DNA of 64,000 nucleotides from Mycolicibacterium komossense (GCF_025822605.1 NZ_JACKTY010000049.1:345695-409694), one strand, 5' to 3'. Counted from the stretch's first letter, positions 24,058-32,555 are shown. A program made the numbers and translations. The notes: generated by a model from the sequence alone, not told the origin.

Positions 24058-25484
24058 ACCGCGCCTGCCAACGCCTGTTGGTAGTCGACGACCGCGGTAC
24101 CCGGGTGGGTCGCGATATAGCGCTGGGCGCCCGCATCGGTATCGAACGGAAGGTAGGCCCCGGTGCTCTTGTCGGGGCTCTGCACCCAGACCGAGCGGTC
24201 GGCGAACCACCGGGTGCCCAACTCGGTGTCGGGGACGTACGCGGCGATCACCTTCTCGCCCTTGGCGTTCGCGTCGCGGACCGCCTTGAGCAGGCAGCCT
24301 GGGTTCGCGGCGGGCTGGGTGGTGTCGTGTCCGTCGATCCACAGCTCCCCGGCCAGCGCCGGGTCGGTGACGGGGACGTTGCAGACCGGATCCTGGCCGG
24401 TGATCGGCGTCGGATTGGCCGTGTCCGCCAGTGCGGTGTCGTAGTTCTGGTTGCGGTCGGCGAACGCCTTGCGCAGCGGGCCGTCGACGACGAACTTGTC
24501 GATATCCAGGTCAGCGAAGTCCCCGATCGACTTCAGGTACGGCACATCGCTTTTCAGCGCGTCGATCAGTGACGGCTTGAGGGTGGCGTCGAACGACACC
24601 GCGCCCCCTGGCCCGTTGTAGAGATACACCACTTCCTGCGGCAACCCGCTGCCCTGTGCGACGAGTTGGGCCGATTCCAGCGGCTTGTCGTGCAGGAACT
24701 CGGTGGCGTCGAGCTGCGCCTGCAGGAACGCGTCGAGTACCTCGGGATGCTGGGCGGCGTAATCGCGTCGGACCACCACGCCGTGGAAGGTGGGCACACC
24801 CAGCTCGGCGCCGTCGAACAGCAACCGGGCCTTGTTCTGGAAGGCCAGCAGCCCCGGCCACGCGACGAACTGCGCAAGGGCGGCGACCTGACCGGATTCC
24901 AGTGCCGACGCGCCGACCTGTGGCTGCTGGTTCAGCACCTCCACGCCGGTCTTCGGATCGATGCCCGCCTTGGTCAGCGCCCGCACCAACGTGCCGTGGC
25001 CGGCGGAGCCGACGCTGGCCGAGACCTTCTGACCGCGCAGATCGGTCAGCGTCTTGGCGGGTGAAGTCGGGTCGACCACAACCATGTTCAGCGCGCCCTT
25101 GGCGTTATAGCCGGTGACCGATACCAGTTCGGTCTTGGCGCGCTCTCCTGCCTGGGTCTTGGAGCCGTTGATCAGCAGCGGGTAGTCACCCATCGACCCG
25201 ATATCGATCTTCTCGGCCAGCATCTGGGCGGTGATCGGGGCGCCGGTGTCGTAGTCCTGCCATTGCACGGTGTACTTGACGTTTGTGCGTTTGGCGATGT
25301 CGTCCAGGCGTTTCTCCAGAAAGCCCTTGGCGCGCAACAGGGCGCCGGCGGTGACCGTGTTGATGGTCTTGGACTGGTAGCCGATGACCACGGTGACCTC
25401 GTCTGCCGATGGTGTCGCGGAGTCCAGGGAGCAGCCGGCGAGCACCGTCGTCAGGGCAGCGAGCATCGCAACGATACGTTTCAT
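24054..25484 (-). CDS. Lipoprotein ABC substrate-binding protein with NosL-like C-terminal domain
   Basis: 476 residues. Signal peptide with lipobox LAGC (Cys at residue 21). Residues 30-340 are the SsuA/TauA-type periplasmic binding fold (VVIGYQSKTINTVTAGALL, the DIGSMGDYPLLING stretch, LRGQKVSASVGSAGHGTLVR). This alone would be a normal protein of about 330 residues; the remaining 110 residues (from about 363, DPVCNVPVTD) resemble NosL, with GCLLKAVRDANAKGE, VIAAYVPDTELG, SVWVQSPDKSTGAYLPF and AVVDYQQALAGAV. NosL-type domains bind Cu(I) through a C-G-M motif; here it is C-N-V. Good AAGGA site before the ATG. The ligand is not known. Confidence 0.85.
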   Translation of the reverse strand: MKRIVAMLAALTTVLAGCSLDSATPSADEVTVVIGYQSKTINTVTAGALLRAKGFLEKRLDDIAKRTNVKYTVQWQDYDTGAPITAQMLAEKIDIGSMGDYPLLINGSKTQAGERAKTELVSVTGYNAKGALNMVVVDPTSPAKTLTDLRGQKVSASVGSAGHGTLVRALTKAGIDPKTGVEVLNQQPQVGASALESGQVAALAQFVAWPGLLAFQNKARLLFDGAELGVPTFHGVVVRRDYAAQHPEVLDAFLQAQLDATEFLHDKPLESAQLVAQGSGLPQEVVYLYNGPGGAVSFDATLKPSLIDALKSDVPYLKSIGDFADLDIDKFVVDGPLRKAFADRNQNYDTALADTANPTPITGQDPVCNVPVTDPALAGELWIDGHDTTQPAANPGCLLKAVRDANAKGEKVIAAYVPDTELGTRWFADRSVWVQSPDKSTGAYLPFDTDAGAQRYIATHPGTAVVDYQQALAGAV

Positions 25485-25509
25485 GAAAGGTCCTTCTGCG
25501 TAAAGGAAG

Positions 25510-25737
25510 TCAGCGAATGAGGTAGGGCATGTTGACGGTGACGGCGCCGGTGGGGCAGCGGGCGGCGCACGGGCCGCAGTACCAGCACTCGTCGACGTGC
25601 ATGAACGCCTTGCCGTTTTCGGGATTGATCGCCAACGAGTCGAGCGGACAGATATCCACACACAACGTGCAGCCGTCGATACACAGTGACTCGTCGATCG
25701 TCACCGGAACGTCGGTCCGTTGGTTGACCAAGGTCAT
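25510..25737 (-). CDS. 2x[4Fe-4S] ferredoxin (AprB-like)
   Basis: 75 residues from ATG 25737, whose ATGA overlaps the GntR stop. Two cluster motifs: CIDGCTLCVDICP and CWYCGPCAARCP, the spacing expected for two [4Fe-4S] centres. Resembles the iron-sulfur beta subunit of adenylylsulfate reductase and the ferredoxins that accompany AprA-like flavoproteins. The flavoprotein is four genes downstream in the same operon. It probably carries electrons to or from that enzyme. Confidence 0.92.
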   Translation of the reverse strand: MTLVNQRTDVPVTIDESLCIDGCTLCVDICPLDSLAINPENGKAFMHVDECWYCGPCAARCPTGAVTVNMPYLIR

Positions 25738-26492
25738 GTACTTCCCCTTAATAGATTGCCCCGCAGAGTGATTCGGTCACCACGCATGCGGATGTATTCG
25801 AGGTCGACGGGCCGGCCGCCGTCCAGGTGGGTCAGGCGCTCAAGCAGCAGCGTGGCGGCACCGTCGGGCACAGCCAGGATGGCCGCGGAATGCGCGTCGG
25901 CCGGGACCGCCTCTACCGCCAGCGATGCCGACCCCAGCGGACCGCCGATCACCCGCTCGATCAGCGCGAAGATGTCATTGGTTTCCAGCGAATGCTCCAG
26001 CACCGCCTCGCCGATATCGCGGGCCAGGTAGGTCATGTCGAGGCTCAGCGGCAGATCGCCGAGATAACGCAGGCGCTCGACGAAGACAACGCGCTCACCG
26101 GCGGGCAGCTGCAGGCGGCTGGCGACCGAGGGCGGCGCGGCCACCGTCATCGCGGCGCGCACTTCGTTGCGGATATCGCCGTAACCCTTGAAGGTTTCCT
26201 TCAGCCCGACGAGCGCGTCGAGGCCGTGGTCGTATTTGCGGATCGCGACGTGGGTGCCCACCTTGGTGCCGCGCTCGATGATGCCCTCGTCTTTGAGCGT
26301 CGTCAGTGCCTCACGGACGGTGTTGCGGGAGACGAAGAAGTCGGCGGCCAGCGTCGCCTCGGGTGGCAGGCCGTCGGGATATCCACCGGCGTGGATCTGA
26401 TGGCGCAGCACATCGGCGACCAGACGGGCCTGATCGGCACGTGCGCGCCGAATAGGAGTCGGCTCGGCGAGGTTCTCTAACTCCACGGTCAA
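25734..26492 (-). CDS. GntR-family regulator with UTRA domain
   Basis: 252 residues (TTG 26492; GTG 26486 is an alternative). The N-terminal winged helix is clear in LRHQIHAGGYPDGLPPEATLA and FVSRNTVREALTTLKDEGIIE. The C-terminal part (about 95-245) is the UTRA/HutC ligand domain (GERVVFVERLRYLGDLPLSLD, LLLERLTHLDGGRPVDLEY). First gene of the operon and coupled to the ferredoxin gene, so it likely represses its own operon. A short palindrome at 26518-26533 is a possible site. Confidence 0.9.
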   Translation of the reverse strand: MTVELENLAEPTPIRRARADQARLVADVLRHQIHAGGYPDGLPPEATLAADFFVSRNTVREALTTLKDEGIIERGTKVGTHVAIRKYDHGLDALVGLKETFKGYGDIRNEVRAAMTVAAPPSVASRLQLPAGERVVFVERLRYLGDLPLSLDMTYLARDIGEAVLEHSLETNDIFALIERVIGGPLGSASLAVEAVPADAHSAAILAVPDGAATLLLERLTHLDGGRPVDLEYIRMRGDRITLRGNLLRGST

Positions 26493-26517
26493 TCACGCTA
26501 AAGGCTGGTTGGCGGCG

Positions 26518-26533
26518 TTCCAGAAGCGTGGAA
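26518..26533. promoter_or_regulatory. Short palindrome upstream of the GntR operon
   Basis: TTCCA-N6-TGGAA, about 25 bp ahead of the first codon of the regulator. Arms are only five bases, so this is a weak operator candidate. Nothing else regulator-like is evident in 26,493-26,690. Confidence 0.3.
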
Positions 26534-26695
26534 AACCGTCGTGCACGACGTCGGGGATTGCGCCGCCGGCCACCGCCGCACACCGGCGATGTACCTGCCC
26601 AAACCGGCGCGGAGTGTGTTATTGCGCCACCACCAGGACGCCGTCGCGAATTGCGATCCCGGTGAGCCGAAATGCGGGCGGCCCCGGTCGCCGCA

Positions 26696-26801
26696 GCACT
26701 CCTCCTCATCGCTCGTTCCTCGTTCTGCATCGGTCGTGCGCTATCGGGATTTGGCGCACTCCTCCTCATCGCTCGTTCCTCGTTCTGCATCGGTCGTGCG
26801 C
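26696..26801. repeat. Two identical 46-bp direct repeats (60-bp period) before menC
   Basis: Copies at 26696-26741 and 26756-26801, identical, starting GCACTCCTCCTCATCGCTCG and separated by 14 bases. Together they fill most of the 323-bp gap between the GntR gene and menC; the rest of the gap shows no gene. Read on the minus strand each copy carries a strong GAGGAGGAG. The second copy ends 14 bp before the menC start. Confidence 0.85.
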
Positions 26802-26815
26802 CTACCATTGGGGCC

Positions 26816-27775
26816 ATGCGGCCCTCGCTCGACGACATCCTGGACCGTGTCCACGTCGTCTCACTGCCGATGCGGGTGCGGTTCCGCGGGATCACCGTCC
26901 GCGAGGTCGCCCTGATCGACGGTCCCGCCGGCTGGGGTGAGTTCGGCGCCTTCCTGGAGTACGACCACACCGAAGCCGCGCACTGGCTCGCGTCGGCCCT
27001 CGAATCCGCTTATGCGCCAGCGCCACCGACGCTGCGCAACAGCGTTCCGATCAACGCGACCGTGCCCGCCGTCCGCGCGGACCAGGTGCCCGACGTGCTG
27101 GCCCGCTTCCCCGGCACCCGTACCGCCAAAGTGAAGGTTGCCGAGCCCGGGCAGAGCCTGACCGACGACGTCGCGCGTGTGGGGGCCGTGCGCGCCCTGA
27201 TCCCGACCGTCCGCGTCGATGCCAACGGCGGCTGGAGCGTGGACGAGGCCGTCGCGGCCGCGCGTGCGCTGACCGCCGACGGCCGGCTGGAATACCTGGA
27301 ACAGCCATGCGCGACAGTGGCCGAGCTCGCCGAGGTACGGCGCCGCGTCGACGTCCCGGTTGCCGCCGACGAGAGCATCCGCAAGGCCGAAGATCCGCTG
27401 CGTGTGGTGAAGGCCGGGGCCGCCGACGTTGCGGTGCTGAAAGTTGCACCACTGGGTGGAATTTCGAAGATGCTGGCGATCGCCGCCCAGATCGATCTGC
27501 CGATCGTGGTATCCAGCGCGCTGGATTCTGCGGTCGGCATCGGCGTCGGGCTGACGGCCGCCGGCGCGCTCCCGACGCTGCGGCACGCCTGCGGGCTCGG
27601 CACGGGTGGGCTGTTCGTCGAGGACGTCGCCGAGCGGGCCACCCCAGTCGACGGCCACCTCCCGGTCGGACCCGTCGTCCCCGACCCGGCGCGGCTGGCG
27701 GCGTTGCGGGCACCCTCAGACCGCCGCGACTGGTGGATCGACCGCATCCGCGCCTGCTACGCCGTCCTGTCCTGA
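26816..27775 (+). CDS. menC: o-Succinylbenzoate synthase (MenC)
   Basis: 319 residues from ATG 26816; a TACCAT -10-like element 8 bp upstream suggests a leaderless start. Enolase-superfamily barrel: K-x-K of the active site in TAKVKVAEP, metal ligands in TVRVDANGGW, LEYLEQP and PVAADES, and the opposite catalytic Lys in VAVLKVAPLGG. Dehydrates SHCHC to o-succinylbenzoate, the step before MenE. The DJ-1/GlxA pair is placed between this gene and bpoC-menD. Confidence 0.95.
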   Translation: MRPSLDDILDRVHVVSLPMRVRFRGITVREVALIDGPAGWGEFGAFLEYDHTEAAHWLASALESAYAPAPPTLRNSVPINATVPAVRADQVPDVLARFPGTRTAKVKVAEPGQSLTDDVARVGAVRALIPTVRVDANGGWSVDEAVAAARALTADGRLEYLEQPCATVAELAEVRRRVDVPVAADESIRKAEDPLRVVKAGAADVAVLKVAPLGGISKMLAIAAQIDLPIVVSSALDSAVGIGVGLTAAGALPTLRHACGLGTGGLFVEDVAERATPVDGHLPVGPVVPDPARLAALRAPSDRRDWWIDRIRACYAVLS

Positions 27776-27820
27776 TCTGTGGGGTACGCGGCGTAGACGA
27801 CACCCGCTTCAGGGACCACG

Positions 27821-28798
27821 ATGACAGGCATGAAGCGCTCCGTGCTGCTGCTGGGGTTCCCGGGAATCCAGGCGCTCGACCTGGTCGGTCCGGCGGAGGT
27901 GTTCGCGGCCGCGACGCTGAAGTTGGCAGCCGAAGGTAAGGACGAATCCGGCTACGACGTCATCGTCGTCTCGTCGGGCGGCGCGCCGTTCGATACGGGC
28001 ACTGGCCTGGCGTTCGCCGCGCAACCGCTGCCTGCTCCGACCGTGCCGGTCGACACCCTCGTGCTACCGGGTGGCCGCGGGCAGGACGACGTCCGAGCCG
28101 ACGCCGACCTGATGGCCTGGATCCGGACCATGAGCGCGAATGCGCGACGGGTGGTCAGCGTGTGCACCGGCGCCTTCCTCGCCGCCGAGGCGGGGCTGCT
28201 CGACGGCTGCCGCGCCACCACGCACTGGGCCTACACCGATCGGCTGGCCCGCGAGTACCCGGCAGTAGACGTCGATCCCGATCCGATCTTCCTGCGCAGT
28301 TCGGAACACGTGTGGACCGCCGCCGGTGTCACCTCCGGTATCGATGTGTCGCTGGCGCTCGTCGAGGATGACCACGGCCACGAGCTCGCCCAGTCCGTCG
28401 CCCGCTGGCTGGTGCTGTACCTGCGCAGGCCCGGCGGTCAGACACAGTTCGCTGCCCCGGTCTGGATGCCGCGGGCCAAACGCGCCCCGATCCGTCAGGT
28501 GCAGGAAGCGATCGAAGCCGAACCCGGTGCCGCGCACTGTATTTCGGACCTGGCCAGCCGCGCGGCAATGAGCCCGCGACATTTCACCCGGGTCTTCACC
28601 GAAGAGGTCGGCGAGGCACCGGGGGCGTACGTCGAACGCATCCGCACCGAGGCCGCGCGCAGGCAACTCGAAGAGACCGACGACACCGTCGCGGCGATAG
28701 CCGCCCGCTGCGGGTTCGGGACCGCGGAAACCATGCGCCGCAACTTTATTCGTCGGGTCGGGGTCCCGCCCGACCGCTACCGCACCGCTTTTGCTTAG
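27821..28798 (+). CDS. GlxA-type transcriptional regulator (DJ-1/PfpI domain + AraC HTH)
   Basis: 325 residues (ATG 27821 or 27830). The N-terminal 190 residues are a DJ-1/PfpI-like amidotransferase fold: VLLLGFPGIQALDLVGPAEVF and the nucleophile-elbow VVSVCTGAFLAAEAGLL. The C-terminal AraC-type domain has two helix-turn-helix units (ISDLASRAAMSPRHFTRVF and VAAIAARCGFGTAETMRRNF). Followed nine bases later by a stand-alone DJ-1/PfpI gene. Likely an activator of its neighbour; the effector is unknown. Confidence 0.92.
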   Translation: MTGMKRSVLLLGFPGIQALDLVGPAEVFAAATLKLAAEGKDESGYDVIVVSSGGAPFDTGTGLAFAAQPLPAPTVPVDTLVLPGGRGQDDVRADADLMAWIRTMSANARRVVSVCTGAFLAAEAGLLDGCRATTHWAYTDRLAREYPAVDVDPDPIFLRSSEHVWTAAGVTSGIDVSLALVEDDHGHELAQSVARWLVLYLRRPGGQTQFAAPVWMPRAKRAPIRQVQEAIEAEPGAAHCISDLASRAAMSPRHFTRVFTEEVGEAPGAYVERIRTEAARRQLEETDDTVAAIAARCGFGTAETMRRNFIRRVGVPPDRYRTAFA

Positions 28799-28806
28799 GA
28801 GCCCAC

Positions 28807-29538
28807 ATGACCCAGATCGCCATCGTCGTGTATCCGGGATTCACCGCGCTCGACTTCATCGGGCCCTACGAGGTGCTACGCAACCTCCCCAACACCGAAA
28901 TCCGATTCGTCTGGCATGAACCCGGCCCGATCACCGCCGATTCCGGTGCACTGATCGTCGGCGCCACCCATTCGTTCGACGAGACGCCCGACCCGGATCT
29001 ACTGCTGGTGCCCGGTGGGATGACCACCTTCGAGCATGCCCGCGACGAGACCCTGCTCGACTGGGTGTGCGCGGCCCACGAGAGCGCGCTGTGGACGGCG
29101 TCGGTCTGCTCGGGCTCGGTGATCCTGGCCGCCGCCGGCCTGCTCAAGGGCAAGCGCGCGACCTCGCACTGGATGGCCGTGCCCACGCTCAAGGCCTTTG
29201 GCGTCACACCGGTCGGCGACGAACGCATCGTCGTCGCCGAGCACCCGCCGAACGGGCTGGTGACAGCGGCAGGGGTGTCGGCCGGTATCGACCTGGGGTT
29301 GTGGTTGGCCGGGCAGATCGGCGGCGAGGCCAAGGCGAAAGTCATCCAGCTCGTCATCGAATACGACCCCCAGCCGCCGTTCGATTCCGGGCATCTGTCG
29401 AAGGCGTCCGTCGCGACCAAGGCGGCCGCCACCGCGCTGCTCGGCAAGGAACAGTTGACAGCGATGGCGCTGAAGGCCACCACCCTGCTGCTGTGGGACC
29501 AGGCCATCACCAAGTCGCGACTTCGGCGTGTGAAGTAG
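28807..29538 (+). CDS. Stand-alone DJ-1/PfpI-family protein
   Basis: 243 residues with an AGGAGCC site ahead of the ATG. Fold hallmarks: IAIVVYPGFTALDFIGPYEVL, the elbow Cys in TASVCSGSVILAAAGLLKG, and SHWMAVPTL. It is similar to the N-terminal half of the regulator before it. Many relatives are isocyanide hydratase-like or of unknown activity. The last codons (LRRVK) lie in a dispersed palindromic repeat. Confidence 0.88.
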   Translation: MTQIAIVVYPGFTALDFIGPYEVLRNLPNTEIRFVWHEPGPITADSGALIVGATHSFDETPDPDLLLVPGGMTTFEHARDETLLDWVCAAHESALWTASVCSGSVILAAAGLLKGKRATSHWMAVPTLKAFGVTPVGDERIVVAEHPPNGLVTAAGVSAGIDLGLWLAGQIGGEAKAKVIQLVIEYDPQPPFDSGHLSKASVATKAAATALLGKEQLTAMALKATTLLLWDQAITKSRLRRVK

Positions 29539-29565
29539 CGCTCAGCGCGACCGGGCACGCCCAAA
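29522..29565. repeat. Dispersed 44-45 bp palindromic repeat, copy C
   Basis: Arms TTCGGCGTGT and GCACGCCCAAA around AGCGCT. It overlaps the last five codons and stop of the DJ-1 gene. In reverse orientation it matches copy A at most positions (about 38 of 45). Confidence 0.7.
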
Positions 29566-29585
29566 GCGTGAAGTACCTTCTTTGG

Positions 29586-30374
29586 GTGACAGATCTGGCC
29601 TATGACGACCGTGGCCGTGGCGCCCCAATCCTGTTCATCGCGGGCGCCGGAGGGGCCGGCCGCACCTGGCAACTACACCAGGTCCCGGCGCTGCAGAAGG
29701 CCGGCTACCGGGTGATCACCTTCGACAACCGCGGTATCGGCGCCACCGAGAACGAAACCGGTTTCGACACCGCGACGATGGTCGCCGACACTGCCACCCT
29801 GATCGAGGAACTCGTCGGCGGGCCGGTGCGTCTGGTGTCGGTGTCGATGGGCTCCTTCATCGCCCAGGAGTTGATGCTCGCCCGACCCGAATTGGTCAGT
29901 CAGGCGGTGCTATTGGCTACCCGGGGCCGCCTCGACCGCACTCGCGCGTTCTTCAACCAGGCCGACTCCGTCCGGCTCGACTCAGGGGTGCAGTTGCCGC
30001 CGGAGTACCACGCCAAGGTCCGCATGTTGGAGAGCTTTTCACCGAAGACCCTCAACGACGACCGCGTCGCGGGGGAGTGGCTGGAGATGTTCACCATGTT
30101 CCCGATCAAGACCACCCCCGGGGCGCGCGCACAACTTGGCGTCGCCCCGTTCACCGACCGGCTGGCCGCTTACCGGCGCATCACCACCGACGTGCTGGTG
30201 ATCGGGTTCGCCGACGACGTGGTGACGCCGCCGTATCTGGGTGCCGAGGTCGCCAAAGCCATCCCGAACGCGCGCTACCTGGAGATTCCCGATACCGGAC
30301 ACCTCGGTTTCATCGAGCGGCCCGATGTCGTCAACGCCGAGATCGTGAAATTCTTCCGTGCTCCTGCGGTATGA
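29586..30374 (+). CDS. bpoC: Alpha/beta hydrolase (BpoC-like, men-cluster hydrolase)
   Basis: 262 residues from GTG 29586, the same length as M. tuberculosis BpoC (Rv0554) as I remember it; TACCTT at 29574-29579 suggests a leaderless start. Alpha/beta-hydrolase features: oxyanion region FIAGAGGAGRTWQLHQ, nucleophile elbow VSVSMGSFIAQ, acid in VLVIGFADDVVTPP and the His in IPDTGHLGF. Annotated by similarity as a bromoperoxidase; its place between menC and menD suggests it may serve as the SHCHC synthase (MenH-like) step, which is an inference. Confidence 0.9.
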   Translation: MTDLAYDDRGRGAPILFIAGAGGAGRTWQLHQVPALQKAGYRVITFDNRGIGATENETGFDTATMVADTATLIEELVGGPVRLVSVSMGSFIAQELMLARPELVSQAVLLATRGRLDRTRAFFNQADSVRLDSGVQLPPEYHAKVRMLESFSPKTLNDDRVAGEWLEMFTMFPIKTTPGARAQLGVAPFTDRLAAYRRITTDVLVIGFADDVVTPPYLGAEVAKAIPNARYLEIPDTGHLGFIERPDVVNAEIVKFFRAPAV

Positions 30375-30386
30375 CACCCTGGAAAC

Positions 30387-32027
30387 ATGAACCCATCGAC
30401 GGCACAGGCACGCATCGTCGTCGACGAACTGATCCGTGGCGGCGTCCACGACGTCGTCCTGTGCCCCGGCTCGCGTAACGCGCCGCTGGCGTTCGCGCTG
30501 GCCGATGCCGACCGCGCCGGCCGGGTGCGCCTGCATGTGCGGATCGACGAGCGCACCGCCGGCTACCTGGCCATCGGCCTGTCCACCGGGGACGACATGC
30601 GCCCGGTCTGCATCGCGATGACCTCGGGCACCGCCGTGGCGAACCTCGGGCCCGCGGTCGTGGAAGCGAACTACGCCCGCGTGCCGTTGATCGTGCTCAG
30701 CGCCAACCGGCCGTATGAGCTGCTCGGCACCGGCGCCAACCAGACGATGGAACAGCTCGGCTTTTTCGGCACCCAGGTCCGCGAGACGATCAGCCTCGGG
30801 TTGGCCGAGGGATCACCGGAGCGGATGGACGCCCTGGCCGCGCAGTGGCGGTCGGCGACGTGCCGGGTTCTGGTCGCCGCGACGGGTGCCCGCACCGCGA
30901 ACGCCGGGCCGGTGCAGTTCGACATCCCGCTGCGCGAGCCGCTGGTACCCGATCGCGACCAGAACCACGACAACTCGCTGCCGCCGGGACGCCCGAATGA
31001 GCGGCCGTGGACCTTCACTCCGCCGGTGACCTTCGACCAGCCCGTCGATATCGACCTGACACCGGACACCGTCGTCGTGGCCGGCCATGGCGCCGGCGTG
31101 CACCCGAACCTGGCCGCGCTGCCCACCGTCGCCGAGCCGACGGCGCCGGTGGCCGCCAACCCGCTGCACCCGCTGGCGTTGCCGTTGTTGCATCCGCAGC
31201 AGGTGATCATGGTCGGCAGGCCGACGTTGCACCGGCCGGTGTCGGCGCTGCTGGCCGACCCGTCGGTGCCGGTGCTGGCGTTGACGACCGGGCCGCGCTG
31301 GCCCGATGTGTCGGGTAACTCCCAGGCCACCGGTACCAGAGCGGTGACGACAGGCACACCCGACGCGGCGTGGCTGCACCGCTGCGCCGAGGTCAACCGG
31401 GCGGCGCTGCGTGCGGTGCACACCCAACTCGATGCCCACCCGTTGACCACCGGGTTGCACGTCGCGGCGGCGGTGGCCGGGGCGCTGCGCGACGGCGATC
31501 AGCTGGTGCTCGGCGCGTCCAACCCCGTCCGCGATATCGCGCTGGTGGGCCTGACGCCGCCTGGTGTGAAGGTCCGCTCCAACCGCGGTGTGGCCGGTAT
31601 CGACGGCACGGTATCCACGATCATCGGGGCGGCACTGGCGCATGAGCGGTCCGGCGGGCGGACGGTGGCGCTGATCGGGGATATGACGTTCGTGCACGAC
31701 AGTTCCGGTCTGCTGATCGGGCCGACGGAACCGATTCCGCAGCAGTTGACGATCGTGGTGTCCAACGACAACGGTGGAGGCATCTTCGAACTGCTCGAGC
31801 AGGGCGATCCGCGGTTCTCCGATGTTTCGGCGCGGGTGTTCGGCACTCCGCACGACGTCGATGTCGGCGCCCTGTGCCGGGCCTATCACGTCGAAAGCAG
31901 GCAGATCGAGGCCGCCGATCTGGTGGCGGCGCTTGACGAACCGTTCACCGGTATGCGGGTGCTCGAGGTCAAGGCCGACCGCTCCACGCTGCGGCGGCTG
32001 CACGCGTCGATCAAAGCCGCCCTCTGA
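30387..32027 (+). CDS. menD: SEPHCHC synthase (MenD), ThDP-dependent
   Basis: 546 residues. N-terminal PYR domain with ARIVVDELIRGGVHDVVLCPG and DERTAGYLAIGLS, including the glutamate used in ThDP activation; middle domain; C-terminal PP domain with NRGVAGIDGTVST, LIGDMTFVHDSSGLL and the metal Asn/Gly region VVSNDNGGGIFELL. It joins isochorismate and 2-oxoglutarate to start the menaquinone naphthoquinone ring. Starts 12 bp after bpoC and is followed 3 bp later by a DUF3592 gene. Confidence 0.97.
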   Translation: MNPSTAQARIVVDELIRGGVHDVVLCPGSRNAPLAFALADADRAGRVRLHVRIDERTAGYLAIGLSTGDDMRPVCIAMTSGTAVANLGPAVVEANYARVPLIVLSANRPYELLGTGANQTMEQLGFFGTQVRETISLGLAEGSPERMDALAAQWRSATCRVLVAATGARTANAGPVQFDIPLREPLVPDRDQNHDNSLPPGRPNERPWTFTPPVTFDQPVDIDLTPDTVVVAGHGAGVHPNLAALPTVAEPTAPVAANPLHPLALPLLHPQQVIMVGRPTLHRPVSALLADPSVPVLALTTGPRWPDVSGNSQATGTRAVTTGTPDAAWLHRCAEVNRAALRAVHTQLDAHPLTTGLHVAAAVAGALRDGDQLVLGASNPVRDIALVGLTPPGVKVRSNRGVAGIDGTVSTIIGAALAHERSGGRTVALIGDMTFVHDSSGLLIGPTEPIPQQLTIVVSNDNGGGIFELLEQGDPRFSDVSARVFGTPHDVDVGALCRAYHVESRQIEAADLVAALDEPFTGMRVLEVKADRSTLRRLHASIKAAL

Positions 32028-32030
32028 CGC

Positions 32031-32555
32031 ATGGCTACTGTCGCACCGAAGAAACCCCTGCTTGTCTCACTGAAAGCATTGTGGCGCACGCTGATTCACG
32101 GGCCGGGCGGAGAAACCTCGCATACCAAGGCCGGCCGGCTGATCCGCTGGGCCCGCATCGGGGTGCTGATTCTGGTCACACTGGTCACGCTGCAGTCGGT
32201 GCTGCTGGTCGCCGGCGCCTGGCGCAACGACCTGGCCATCGAAGCCAACATGGGGGTGGCCCCGGCGGAGGTGCTCAGTGCGGGCCCGCGGCGTTCGACC
32301 GTCGAGTTCGTCACGCCGGACCGGGTGACCTACCGGCCCGAACTCGGGGTGCTGTACCCGTCCGAATTGGCCACCGGCATGCGGATCTACGTCGAGTACG
32401 ACACCACCAACCCGGACCTGGTCCGGGTGCAGCACCGCAACGCCGCCCTGGCCATCGTGCCCGCGGGGTCGATCGCGGTGGTCGGGTGGCTGATTGCGGC
32501 CGCGGCCCTGATCGGGTTGGCGCTCCTGGAGAAGCGCCTGGAGCGCCCACGCTGA
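32031..32555 (+). CDS. DUF3592 membrane protein (Rv0556-like)
   Basis: 174 residues from ATG 32031, directly after menD. Two membrane helices (around 42-62 and 145-167) bracket an extracytoplasmic beta-rich loop with VEFVTPDRVTYRPELGVLYP, the DUF3592 pattern. Its conserved place behind menD in mycobacteria suggests co-expression; no activity is known to me. Confidence 0.85.
   Translation: MATVAPKKPLLVSLKALWRTLIHGPGGETSHTKAGRLIRWARIGVLILVTLVTLQSVLLVAGAWRNDLAIEANMGVAPAEVLSAGPRRSTVEFVTPDRVTYRPELGVLYPSELATGMRIYVEYDTTNPDLVRVQHRNAALAIVPAGSIAVVGWLIAAAALIGLALLEKRLERPR

Noticed and set aside
26493..26815. Riboswitch or leader before menC
   Set aside because: The region is filled by 46-bp direct repeats and a TACCAT element sits 8 bp before the ATG, which favours a leaderless start.
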